A stretch of DNA of 34,386 bases from an uncultured Prevotella sp. (GTDB taxonomy: Bacteria > Bacteroidota > Bacteroidia > Bacteroidales > Bacteroidaceae), in NCBI GenBank assembly GCA_900315835.1, contig ONAR01000027.1, positions 1 to 34,386 of the forward strand, in the 5' to 3' direction. Below, in pieces: positions 16,872 through 24,890 of the stretch. Both the position numbers and the translations under genes were made by a program. Under the pieces are notes generated by a model. It had not been told where the DNA came from and did no database searches. It saw only the letters and a program-made list of their open reading frames with translations. The first letter of the stretch is position 1. Every line of letters begins with the position of its first letter.

Positions 16872-18110
16872 ATGAAGAAACAATCAATGCATGGCGCCCT
16901 GCGTGCGCTCGTAATGCCCGTAGCCGCTATGACGGCGCTGCTGATGCCTGCCACCGCCGAGGCGCAGCACTCCCCTGAGGAGAAGATGGCGATGATGATT
17001 TATGCCGTGTCCGACCGTTATGTCGATTCTGTGGCCAAGGCGCCCTACGTGGATGCGCAGATTGCGCGCATGGCGCATGAGCTCGACCCCTTCTCCCAAT
17101 ACCTCACGCCCCAGGAGGCAGCGGCCAATGAACAGATGCTCGTCGGCATGAGCAGTTACACCCCGGCCAAGGGCGACAATCCTGCCAAGACAGTGCGTGC
17201 CGCCTACATGGCCGACAAGCATACTGGCTATATCGCCCTCTCGATGTTCTCCCACACCACGCCCGATGAGTTTCGGCAGGCCATCGGCTCATTGAAGAAG
17301 GCAGGCATGCGCAGCCTTATCCTCGACCTGCAGCAGAATGGCGGGGGACTGGTGGATGAGGCGGTGAGATGTGCCGGCGAGTTGCTCGGTGCCGGAAAGC
17401 TCGTCTGCACGGCCCGTGGCGCCCATATTCCGACGCAGGAGTTCAAGACCACGTCGCCCGGCTGCTTTGAGAAGGGCAGGCTCTACGTGCTCATCGGCAA
17501 CCGCACAATGTCGGCGGCCGAGCTGTTCAGCGGCGCTCTGCGCGACTACCGGCGCGCTACGTTCATCGGGCAGCGCTCGTTTGGCAAGGGACTTATCCAG
17601 GAAACGCTGCCCTTTAGCGACGGCTCGGCCTTGCGCATCACCGTGGCGCGCTATTTCACGCCCAACGGCCTTTGCCTGCAGAAACCTTACAAGGAGGGCG
17701 ACACCAACGACAACTGGGGCATCAAGCCCGACTACGCCGTACCCGGCGACACGCTCCACCGCAAGTCATTATGGTATAATCTGATTACTTACAGCGGCGT
17801 GCAGACGCTTATCGCACGGCAATATGCAGAGGCCAACAAGGCCGGCGTGCTGGCAACGTACAGGGATTTTGCCGATTTCGACCGCCGTTTCGACGCCGAG
17901 CCGCTGTTCAATGAGGTGGTAAAGAAGAGCGATGAACTGCAATATCAGCACAGCGATACCGATTTTGCCCAAAGCAAGGATTATATCAAGCAGCAGCTGA
18001 AGGCGCTCGTCGCCAGCCACGTCTATGGTCAAGACTATTTCCAGCGGGTGATGAATGAGCGTAATCCCGCTTATATCAAGGCGCTGGAGTTGGCTAAGGC
18101 GGGGAAATAA
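16872..18110 (+). CDS. S41 family peptidase (C-terminal-processing type) without PDZ domain
   Basis: The 412-residue protein has a signal peptide (about residues 1-31, ATAEAQ). The S41 core runs from about 107 to 270. S214 in RTMSAAELF is the nucleophile and K239 in SFGKGLIQ the general base; the 25-residue spacing is normal. GYIALSMFS and LDLQQNGGGLVDEAV are the standard strands of the core. In typical CTPs a PDZ domain of about 90 residues sits between the N-terminal helices (LDPFSQYLTPQE) and the core. Here only about 27 residues separate them, so the PDZ domain is absent. The C-terminal 130 residues form an unassigned helical domain. It would act in the periplasm; its substrate is unknown. 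Confidence 0.87.
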   Translation: MKKQSMHGALRALVMPVAAMTALLMPATAEAQHSPEEKMAMMIYAVSDRYVDSVAKAPYVDAQIARMAHELDPFSQYLTPQEAAANEQMLVGMSSYTPAKGDNPAKTVRAAYMADKHTGYIALSMFSHTTPDEFRQAIGSLKKAGMRSLILDLQQNGGGLVDEAVRCAGELLGAGKLVCTARGAHIPTQEFKTTSPGCFEKGRLYVLIGNRTMSAAELFSGALRDYRRATFIGQRSFGKGLIQETLPFSDGSALRITVARYFTPNGLCLQKPYKEGDTNDNWGIKPDYAVPGDTLHRKSLWYNLITYSGVQTLIARQYAEANKAGVLATYRDFADFDRRFDAEPLFNEVVKKSDELQYQHSDTDFAQSKDYIKQQLKALVASHVYGQDYFQRVMNERNPAYIKALELAKAGK

Positions 18111-18116
18111 GCGGCA

Positions 18117-18292
18117 TTGAACGGTCACGCGGATTTGCGCTACGCATCGGTCTCACGCAGATTCCGCAGATTCCGCAGATGAAGCTTTAGTGCAATGGTA
18201 TTGAATGTTCACGCGGATTCCGCGGATTTCGCAGATGAAGCTTTAGTGCAATGGTATTGAATGTTCACGCAGATTCCACGGATTTCGCAGAT
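18117..18292 (+). repeat. Tandem repeat, 56-bp unit, with CGCAGATTCCGCAGAT core
   Basis: Two adjacent 56-bp copies lie at 18181-18236 and 18237-18292. A partial unit precedes them at 18153-18180, and a diverged unit starts at 18117. The copies differ at only a few positions. The core is the same as in the inverted repeats at 15254 and 16724. The unit has no unique spacers, so it is not a CRISPR array. Confidence 0.9.
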
Positions 18293-18392
18293 GATGCACC
18301 AAATGAGTCTGTGTTATTTGTGTGAGATGGATTATCCTTACGCTTACGCGATCTCGCAGATGATGGATGACAGGGATGCCACTATGTTATAC

Positions 18393-18721
18393 CAACCGCG
18401 GAGCGGTTGCGGGGAATAGCCCGGGGATGAGCGAAGCGATTCCCCGGGGTTGCAGGGCTAAGGGTAAGTTTAATCATTTTACCCCGTAGGGGTTGCGGCA
18501 AAATGACCGCACCAATGTAATTGCATTTGGTTGATGCGTGAATACCCGTCAATTGGTTGATTCGTGTAATACACGGCAAATGATTGATTCGTGGAATACC
18601 CGGCAATCGTATCGCCGGAACCCCTACGGGGTAATATGAATAAGCTCACCGACATTTCTCTCTTCCCGGGGTTTCGCTGGCGCTCAACCCCGGGCTATAT
18701 CCCGCAACCGCTCCGCGGTTG
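18393..18721. repeat. 329-bp nested palindromic element (MITE/REP-like)
   Basis: The outer arms (18393-18451 and 18665-18721) are near-perfect inverted repeats ending in the same 17-base palindrome CAACCGC-CGCGGTTG. A second inverted pair, 18479-18498 with 18615-18634, matches at 19 of 20 positions. The centre holds three tandem 27-bp units. No coding capacity is credible. The architecture is that of a non-autonomous mobile element or a composite of REP units. Confidence 0.85.
18526..18606 (+). repeat. Three tandem 27-bp repeats inside the palindromic element
   Basis: The copies are 18526-18552, 18553-18579 and 18580-18606. They share a core of the type TTGATTCGTG-AATACCCGGCAA. Confidence 0.85.
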
Positions 18722-18783
18722 ATAATAATTGCTTGCTGAACCTGAATCTCTAAGTATGGGTTTGAGGGTTAGCATAATCATTT

Positions 18784-18957
18784 GACTGGACTTCCGGACT
18801 TCTAACAAATTCTTCCGGCCTTCTGGACTTCCGGACTTCTGGACTTCCGGACTTCTAATTATTTCTTATTGTAATGACTGGACTTCTGGACTTCTGGACT
18901 TCCGGACTTCCGGACTTCTTCTAACTTCTAACTCCTAACTCTTAATTCCTAACTCCC
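18784..18957. repeat. Simple repeats: 8-bp GGACTTCY tract and TAACTCC-type tract
   Basis: GGACTTCC and GGACTTCT units alternate at 18788-18856 and 18879-18918 with interruptions. A 7-bp CTAACTC-like run extends to 18957, right up to the stop codon of the ECF sigma gene. Such tracts are prone to slippage and length change. Confidence 0.85.
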
Positions 18958-19539
18958 CTAGATAGCCGCCAGCCACGCCAGTTCGCTCCGCAAGTGGGAG
19001 AGGGCCTTGGTGGTTTGCGCCTCAACCGTCTTGGCCGAGATGCCAAGGCGCTCGGCTACCTCTTTATTGTGTAGCCCTTCGGCAAACTTCAGCAGATAAA
19101 CCTCACGGCAACGGTCGGGCAATGTTCTGACGGCCTCCTGAATGAAGCGCGACACCTCCTTGCTCTGCAGCAACATCTCCTCGTCGGGCGTTTGCAGCAC
19201 CTCGCGCTGATAAAACTCACCGTCGCCGGCCTCCAGGTAATCGGCCGAGATGCGCTGATGACGCAACTCATTGAGGCACTGATGATAAACGGCCTTGTAG
19301 AGATAGTAGCGCAGTGAGGACTGCGTGGAGAGGTTGGCGCGCCCATCATAGAGCTTCACAAACACCGTCTGCACCATATCCTTGGCCACATCCTCATTGT
19401 GGATGAGCCGGATGGCATAGTCCACCAGCATCTCAAAATAGGTATCAAACAGATATTCAAACGCTTTCTCGTTACCGTCGCGCAGGTGCGACGTTAACAA
19501 TTTATCGTCTTTATAATCATTTTTATCCTTTTGCCTCAT
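18958..19539 (-). CDS. ECF-type RNA polymerase sigma factor
   Basis: The 193-residue protein has sigma region 2 at about 26-92 (AFEYLFDTYFEMLVDYA, EDVAKDMVQTVFVKLY) and region 4 at about 133-188. The region-4 helix-turn-helix is in LHNKEVAERLGISAKTVEAQTTKALSHLR. It is of the Bacteroidetes SusCD-linked type, normally controlled by a FecR-like anti-sigma factor. A divergent small gene resembling the FecR N-terminus starts about 200 bases away, next to SusC and SusD. The likely target is therefore that operon, and possibly its own gene. The stop codon touches a simple-repeat tract. The start was chosen at the first Met; a -7 element lies 26 bases upstream. Confidence 0.93.
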   Translation of the reverse strand: MRQKDKNDYKDDKLLTSHLRDGNEKAFEYLFDTYFEMLVDYAIRLIHNEDVAKDMVQTVFVKLYDGRANLSTQSSLRYYLYKAVYHQCLNELRHQRISADYLEAGDGEFYQREVLQTPDEEMLLQSKEVSRFIQEAVRTLPDRCREVYLLKFAEGLHNKEVAERLGISAKTVEAQTTKALSHLRSELAWLAAI

Positions 19540-19564
19540 CAGCTTAACCTTCTTTTTGCATGTG

Positions 19565-19595
19565 CAAAGGTAGAGAGTTTATTTCAAAGTGCAAG
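19565..19595 (-). promoter_or_regulatory. Promoter of the ECF sigma gene
   Basis: On the - strand, CTTG (19595-19592), a 19-base spacer and TACCTTTG (19572-19565) fit the Bacteroidetes housekeeping promoter with one mismatch in the -33 element. Confidence 0.65.
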
Positions 19596-19674
19596 CATAG
19601 AAGAAGAAAATATCGGTAAATTATTCGCATATTTAACAACTTCGCTCAAAATACGTCGATTTTGTTCAAAAATG

Positions 19675-19682
19675 TAAGTTTG
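19675..19682 (+). promoter_or_regulatory. Possible -7 element for the anti-sigma/SusCD operon
   Basis: TAAGTTTG matches TAnnTTTG, 64 bases upstream of the small anti-sigma-like gene. No TTTG stands at the expected -33 distance; the nearest is 19661-19664, with only 10 bases between. The operon may instead be read by its own ECF sigma factor. Confidence 0.35.
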
Positions 19683-19746
19683 GCATAGGGGATGTGGTCC
19701 GCAGAAGTGTTTAACTAATATAAAGCAAAAGAAATATAAAAGCGAG

Positions 19747-19992
19747 ATGTGTATAAAAAGGAGTGAGGCGCTTTGCCACCTCTTCGATTCCGCCCTCGTC
19801 GGCACCAGCTCTCCTGAGGAGCTGCACCGCCTGAGAGGGTGGGTTCAGGAAAGTGAGCGTCACCGCGGGATGTGGCGCGAATATAAGATGATGTGGCATG
19901 CGGCCCATTGTGCTGCCTGCCGTCTGGATAAACAAAGTACCCGGCTGGCACGAGAGTCATTGCTGGGATATATCAGAAATCACACAAGCTAA
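19747..19992 (+). CDS. Small FecR-N-like protein, candidate single-domain anti-sigma factor
   Basis: This 81-residue protein has the pattern of the cytoplasmic N-terminal domain of FecR-type anti-sigma factors: LCHLFDSALVGTSSPEELH, then LRGWVQES followed by HRGMWREYKMMW. Full-length FecR proteins of Bacteroidota have about 300-400 residues, with a membrane helix, a FecR domain and DUF4974. None of these is present, and no membrane segment is visible. It sits exactly where fecR normally lies: divergent from the ECF sigma gene and 9 bases before SusC. The frame ends cleanly and the next gene starts at once, so it is either a genuine minimal form or a well-trimmed remnant. Four Cys residues in 81 are notable. 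Assignment rests on pattern and context. Confidence 0.6.
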   Translation: MCIKRSEALCHLFDSALVGTSSPEELHRLRGWVQESERHRGMWREYKMMWHAAHCAACRLDKQSTRLARESLLGYIRNHTS

Positions 19993-20001
19993 TATATTAA
20001 T

Positions 20002-23000
20002 ATGGAGAGAAGAAAGACAAAGAAATCGTTCCTTGTGCTTGCGCTCATGCTGGTATTGCTGAGTGCCCCGCTCGGTATGATGGCCCAGCGGAATCAGAGC
20101 AAGGGCGTTGAGCCTCAGGAGGGCTACTTGGTAGGAACCGTGACCGATGAGAAAGGTGAGCCGCTCATCGGCGTTTCAATCAAGTTCAAGGACAACAATT
20201 ACGGTACTACGACGAGCAGCGACGGCTCGTTCCATCTGCCTACAGCTAAGGTGAGCAGCGGTACGATAGTGTTCTCATACCTCGGCATGCAGACCAAGGA
20301 GTTGAAGTATACCGGCCAGTCCAAGGTCAATATTGTGCTGGCTGAGGATGCCAAGACGACCGATGAGGTGGTGGTCACGGGATATGGCACTTATAACCGT
20401 GGCCAGTACGTGGGAGCCGTCAGCCAGGTGAAGGGCAGTGATGTGCTGGTGGCCAACGAGGCGAGCATCGACCAGATGCTGCAGGGTGTCATTCCCGGCA
20501 TGTCGGTCGTCAACGTCACTGGCAAGGTGGGCGGCACGCCGAAGATACGCATCCGCGGCACCTCGACCCTCCTGGGCAACCAGGAGCCCTTGTGGGTGGT
20601 CGACGGTGTCATCCAGACCAATCCTACCCCGATACCCAACGACGCCAGTCCGCTCTCAAGCGACATGGACGACATGCTGCAGACGGCCGGCAACGCCATC
20701 TCGTGGCTCAATCCCAACGACATCGAGACCATCACCGTGCTTAAGGATGCCTCGGCAACGGCCATCTATGGCTCGCAGGCCTCCAATGGCGTTATCGTCA
20801 TCACCACCAAGAAGGCCAAGCCAAACACACCGCTGAGCGTCAACTATTCCGCTACGGTCTCCATCACCCAGCGCCCAAGCTATGGCCTTTACGACCTTAT
20901 GAACTCCCAGCAATACATGGAGTTCAACCAGCAGATGTACCAGGACCGCAACAGCTACACCTTTCAGGTACTCCCCATAGGATATGCCGGATTGGTGCAG
21001 CAGCTACAGAAGAAAAATATTACGGAAAGCGAGTTTGAGCAACAGTTCCGTGAAATGGAGAGCCGCAACACTGACTGGTTCGACCTGTTGTTCCGCACAC
21101 CCGTCAGTACACAGCAGAACATTTCCATCTCCGGCGGCACCGAGAAGCTGCAGAGCCGGCTGTCGCTGGGCTTCAACACCACGCCGGGTGAGGCCAAGGG
21201 AAACAGTCTGATGTCGGTTACGGCAAGCAGCAACAATACTTACCGCTTCAGCGACAAGGTGACGGTGGATTTCAATATCGGCGGCAGCTACCGCAAGGCC
21301 GACGACTTCTATTCGGGCGTGTCGCCCTATGAGTACGCCATGAACACGAGCCGCGCGCTCCCGCTTTACAATGCTGATGGGAGCCTCTATTATTATCCGG
21401 TCTATGGCAATGCCAGCTATTCCATCCTAAACAGGAATTATTATAACTACAATATTCTCAATGAGCTTGACAATACCGGCAGCGGAAGCACTAACCAGAC
21501 ATTCCAGGCGTCGGCCAGCCTTCGCTGGGACATCGTCAGGCATCTGCAGTTCCAGGGCGACGCCTCACTGAGTCTGGCCTCGGTGAACTCCAAGCAGTGG
21601 GCCACTGAGTACTCAAACGTCATCGCCAACATACGCGGCTATGAGGTAGGTGAGGTTGAGGTAAACTCTGATGAGGAGAAGTCAAGCCCGCTGCCTTACG
21701 GCGGCCTGCTCAACAACTCCGACCAGAAGACGGTGAATTACTCTTTGCGCGGCTCGCTGGTTTACAACAATGTCTTCGCGAAGAAGCATGCGGTAACCTT
21801 CAACATCGGCATGCAGGTCACCTCAAATAAGATTGACGGCAACACTGCCTTGCGCTACGGCTACCTGCGCTACCGGGGTGAGACATTCGCTACCGTGCCC
21901 GACCATTCCCAGCTGGGGACCGTTACCGGCAACCGCTACAACAATGATTTGGCAGACCAGATGCGGCAGGGTACGAGCGTCGTAAACACGACATCGAACC
22001 AATTGAGCGAGTATTTGACGGCAGTATATAGCTACGACAACCGCTATGTGTTCAACATCAATGGTCGTTTGGACGCTTCCAACCGTTTCGGACAGGACGA
22101 GAACCATCGCTTCAATCCTACTTTCTCACTTGGTGGAAAGTGGCGCATAGGCGAAGAGCCGTGGATGCAGTGGGCGCATAGCTGGTATGATATGTTCGAT
22201 ATCTCTTTCTCCTACGGATGGCGCGGTAATGCAGTGACCGAAGTCTCGCCTTATCTTATTGCCAAGGACGGCGGCCTGCACAGCTATTTCCACCAGTATT
22301 ACCTGACCGTCAAGTCGCTGCCCTATCCCGATTTGGGATGGGAGAAGACCAAAGACTGGAACCTTGGCGTTGACTTCTCGTTCTTTGATGGCAGGCTCAG
22401 CACCACTTTCAGCTATTACAACAAAAACAGCAAGGTGCTCTCCTCTTCGGCGGTAGGAGCTGAGTATGGTGTATCAACGGCATATATCGACGGCACCACG
22501 GTGAACAACCATGGCTACGAGCTCATCATCAGCGGCACGCCAATCCGCACGAGGGACTGGACCTGGTCGCTGTCGTTCAATACAAGCCGCGACTTCAACA
22601 AGGTGAAGAACAATCAGTTTGTCAATACGCCGGAGAATTACCTCAATGGCACGGCCATTGTTCCCGGTGAGGCTTACGGCACCATTTACGCGTTTGACTT
22701 TGCCGGACTTGACCCCAACAACGGCCATCCGACATTCAACAATCTCAACAAGGATGTCATGCCTACAGACTTCAGGGAATACGTCGTCAAGGCGGGCAAT
22801 ACGCAGCCTGACATTTCGGGAGGTGTCAGCACGTCCTTGCGTTACAAGAACTTACACTTGCGCGCACAGTTCGCCATGTCGTTTGGTGCCCAGGCTTATC
22901 TTCCGGAATACTTTGCAACGTCGGGTGCGCCGCGCCCAGAAGCCAATGTGCCGACCTACATGCTCGACCGATGGCGAAAGGCCGGCGATGAGACCAGAAC

Positions 23001-23352
23001 AAATATTCCGTCCATCCCCGACGGCAACCCCCTGACGCTTTTGGTTGACATGCCTTACGGCACATCTGGAACAATGACCTCGAGCTTCTCCTACAACCTT
23101 TATCAGATGTACAACCATTCTACGGCCCGCATTGCGGACACCGACTTCATTCGTTGCCGCAGCATCAGCCTGCAGTATGACATTCCCAAGAGTGTCTACG
23201 CACGGCTTGGCATGCGTAATGCTTATGTGACGGCATCATTGACCAATCCTTTCTTCATCGCCTTTGACAGCAAGTGGAATGGCAGGGACCCGGAGACTGC
23301 TTCCTGGCCGGCGCGCAAGTCGTTCTCATTGTCGGTTAATCTCACTTTTTAA
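20002..23352 (+). CDS. SusC/RagA-family TonB-linked outer-membrane transporter
   Basis: The 1116-residue protein has a signal peptide (about residues 1-29, ending GMMAQ) and a carboxypeptidase-regulatory-like domain (about 42-115, GTVTDEKGEPLIGVSI). DEVVVTGYG follows, then the plug (about 130-275) ending in IYGSQASNGVIVITTKKAK, then the barrel, which finishes with the aromatic terminus SLSVNLTF. ECF/FecR-regulated SusC proteins usually carry an STN domain between the signal peptide and the regulatory-like domain; only about 12 residues lie there, so STN is absent. The transporter begins 9 bases after the FecR-N-like gene and 16 bases before its SusD partner. The substrate is not visible from the sequence; the downstream genes argue against a classic glycan locus. 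Confidence 0.95.
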   Translation: MERRKTKKSFLVLALMLVLLSAPLGMMAQRNQSKGVEPQEGYLVGTVTDEKGEPLIGVSIKFKDNNYGTTTSSDGSFHLPTAKVSSGTIVFSYLGMQTKELKYTGQSKVNIVLAEDAKTTDEVVVTGYGTYNRGQYVGAVSQVKGSDVLVANEASIDQMLQGVIPGMSVVNVTGKVGGTPKIRIRGTSTLLGNQEPLWVVDGVIQTNPTPIPNDASPLSSDMDDMLQTAGNAISWLNPNDIETITVLKDASATAIYGSQASNGVIVITTKKAKPNTPLSVNYSATVSITQRPSYGLYDLMNSQQYMEFNQQMYQDRNSYTFQVLPIGYAGLVQQLQKKNITESEFEQQFREMESRNTDWFDLLFRTPVSTQQNISISGGTEKLQSRLSLGFNTTPGEAKGNSLMSVTASSNNTYRFSDKVTVDFNIGGSYRKADDFYSGVSPYEYAMNTSRALPLYNADGSLYYYPVYGNASYSILNRNYYNYNILNELDNTGSGSTNQTFQASASLRWDIVRHLQFQGDASLSLASVNSKQWATEYSNVIANIRGYEVGEVEVNSDEEKSSPLPYGGLLNNSDQKTVNYSLRGSLVYNNVFAKKHAVTFNIGMQVTSNKIDGNTALRYGYLRYRGETFATVPDHSQLGTVTGNRYNNDLADQMRQGTSVVNTTSNQLSEYLTAVYSYDNRYVFNINGRLDASNRFGQDENHRFNPTFSLGGKWRIGEEPWMQWAHSWYDMFDISFSYGWRGNAVTEVSPYLIAKDGGLHSYFHQYYLTVKSLPYPDLGWEKTKDWNLGVDFSFFDGRLSTTFSYYNKNSKVLSSSAVGAEYGVSTAYIDGTTVNNHGYELIISGTPIRTRDWTWSLSFNTSRDFNKVKNNQFVNTPENYLNGTAIVPGEAYGTIYAFDFAGLDPNNGHPTFNNLNKDVMPTDFREYVVKAGNTQPDISGGVSTSLRYKNLHLRAQFAMSFGAQAYLPEYFATSGAPRPEANVPTYMLDRWRKAGDETRTNIPSIPDGNPLTLLVDMPYGTSGTMTSSFSYNLYQMYNHSTARIADTDFIRCRSISLQYDIPKSVYARLGMRNAYVTASLTNPFFIAFDSKWNGRDPETASWPARKSFSLSVNLTF

Positions 23353-23368
23353 ATAACTAATTGACAAC

Positions 23369-24859
23369 ATGAAAAAGATTATATATGCTATGTCTGCCGC
23401 AGCCTTGCTTCTGAGCAGTTGCGGAGATTTTCTTGAAGAGGAGTCGCAGAGCGAGGTCATCCCAAAGACAGCCTCTGATTTCTCGGAGTTACTTTTGGGC
23501 AGCGGCTATCCCGACAATGCGGCACCCGACTTCTCCTGGATAGAGTATCTGAGTGACGATTGTCAGGGCTACGTCGATTTGACGACCAATGTCTATGACG
23601 AGAATTGGAACTTCCTTGGAACGCAGGATGCGTTCGCCGAGGAGAACCAGACCATTACGCCGCTGCCATATTATGCCTGGCAGCCCAACATGATGGACCA
23701 GGACGGATATGGCAACCAAATCAATCAGCAGGCCTCCTCGACAACTTATGGGCAGTACTACACCAAGATTATGGGCTGCAATGCCGTGCTCGACGGCATA
23801 GACGACGCCACGGGCTCTCAGGAGATGAAAGACCGGGTCAAGGCTGAGGCCTTGGCCGTTAGGGCCTTGCTCTATTTCCAACTTGTCAATATCTATGGTG
23901 AGCCTTATAATAGCAATAAGGAGGCCTTGGGCGTGCCGATGAAGTTGAATGCCAACCTCTCAAAGGAAGGCATTGCCCGCGCCACAGTAGGTCAGATTTA
24001 TGAGCAGGTGCTGGTGCCTGACTTGCAGGAGGCCGCGCGGCTCATGGATCCGCTTCCAATTGAAAAGGCCAACTACCGGGTCACGCAGCCGGCCATACAC
24101 ATTCTGCTGTCGCGCGTCTATCTTTATATGGACCGCTATCAGGACTGCATCGATGAGGCCAATAAGGCACTGAAACAAGGCATCAGGCTGATGAACCTCA
24201 ATACCGAACTTGACAAGAGCAAGGTCGTCAGCGGAGAGTTCAATCCGCTTGATTACAGCAACCCGGAGGTACTTTGGGTCTTTGGCCCGGGCACGCGCTA
24301 TTCGTCAGACTCCTATCGGCCGACGATGAGCCAGGACTTTCAGTCGCTGTATGACCAGGCCAATGACCTGCGCTGGGTGCAGTTCGGTCTGGGCAATCCG
24401 CAGAACGTCAGCCCTATCCTGAAACCTTACGGCAACTCGTCGCTTTGCCAGAACATCCGCACGGCAGAGGCCTATCTCAACAAGATGGAGGCAGAGGCAC
24501 TGCTCGGCCAGACCGCACAGGCCAATGCCGACCTCAACACTTTCTGCGGCACACGCTATGCCAATTATGCCAATCAGAACCTTTCGGGCGACGCATTGCT
24601 GACGACTATCCGCAACGAGCGGCGGCGTGAGTTCTGCTATGAGGGACACCGGTGGTTTGACCTGCGGCGTGAGGGAATGCCTGAGATATCGCATATCTAT
24701 AGGGAGCGGAAAGGCGGCCCGTTGGTGAAATATGTGCTCCTGCACAATGACCCGATGTACACTATACCTCTTCCTACCTCAGCCTTTGATAACAACAATG
24801 CCCTTCAGCAGAACGAGTGCCGGTATGGCAGCATGAGAACTGTGGTGCCGGCTGAATAA
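23369..24859 (+). CDS. SusD/RagB-family outer-membrane lipoprotein
   Basis: The 496-residue protein has a lipoprotein signal (YAMSAAALLLSSC, lipidated Cys at about residue 18). SusD features follow: an N-terminal segment with TASDFSELLLGSGYP, helices with AEALAVRALLYFQLVNIYGEPY, and the closing region with RRREFCYEGHRWFDLRR and YTIPLPTSAFDNNNALQQN. It pairs with the SusC 16 bases upstream and caps the barrel at the cell surface. A gene for a further lipoprotein starts 31 bases downstream. Confidence 0.95.
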   Translation: MKKIIYAMSAAALLLSSCGDFLEEESQSEVIPKTASDFSELLLGSGYPDNAAPDFSWIEYLSDDCQGYVDLTTNVYDENWNFLGTQDAFAEENQTITPLPYYAWQPNMMDQDGYGNQINQQASSTTYGQYYTKIMGCNAVLDGIDDATGSQEMKDRVKAEALAVRALLYFQLVNIYGEPYNSNKEALGVPMKLNANLSKEGIARATVGQIYEQVLVPDLQEAARLMDPLPIEKANYRVTQPAIHILLSRVYLYMDRYQDCIDEANKALKQGIRLMNLNTELDKSKVVSGEFNPLDYSNPEVLWVFGPGTRYSSDSYRPTMSQDFQSLYDQANDLRWVQFGLGNPQNVSPILKPYGNSSLCQNIRTAEAYLNKMEAEALLGQTAQANADLNTFCGTRYANYANQNLSGDALLTTIRNERRREFCYEGHRWFDLRREGMPEISHIYRERKGGPLVKYVLLHNDPMYTIPLPTSAFDNNNALQQNECRYGSMRTVVPAE

Positions 24860-24890
24860 AGTGGACCGTTTAAGAAAAACAAGAAGCAAG

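Noticed and set aside
18117-18292. Possible CRISPR array
   Set aside because: The 56-bp units are adjacent, with no unique spacers, and no cas gene is present in the window.
18382-18606. 74-codon - strand frame in the long intergenic region
   Set aside because: It lies wholly inside the nested palindrome and the 27-bp tandem repeats, and its sequence simply reflects the repeats.
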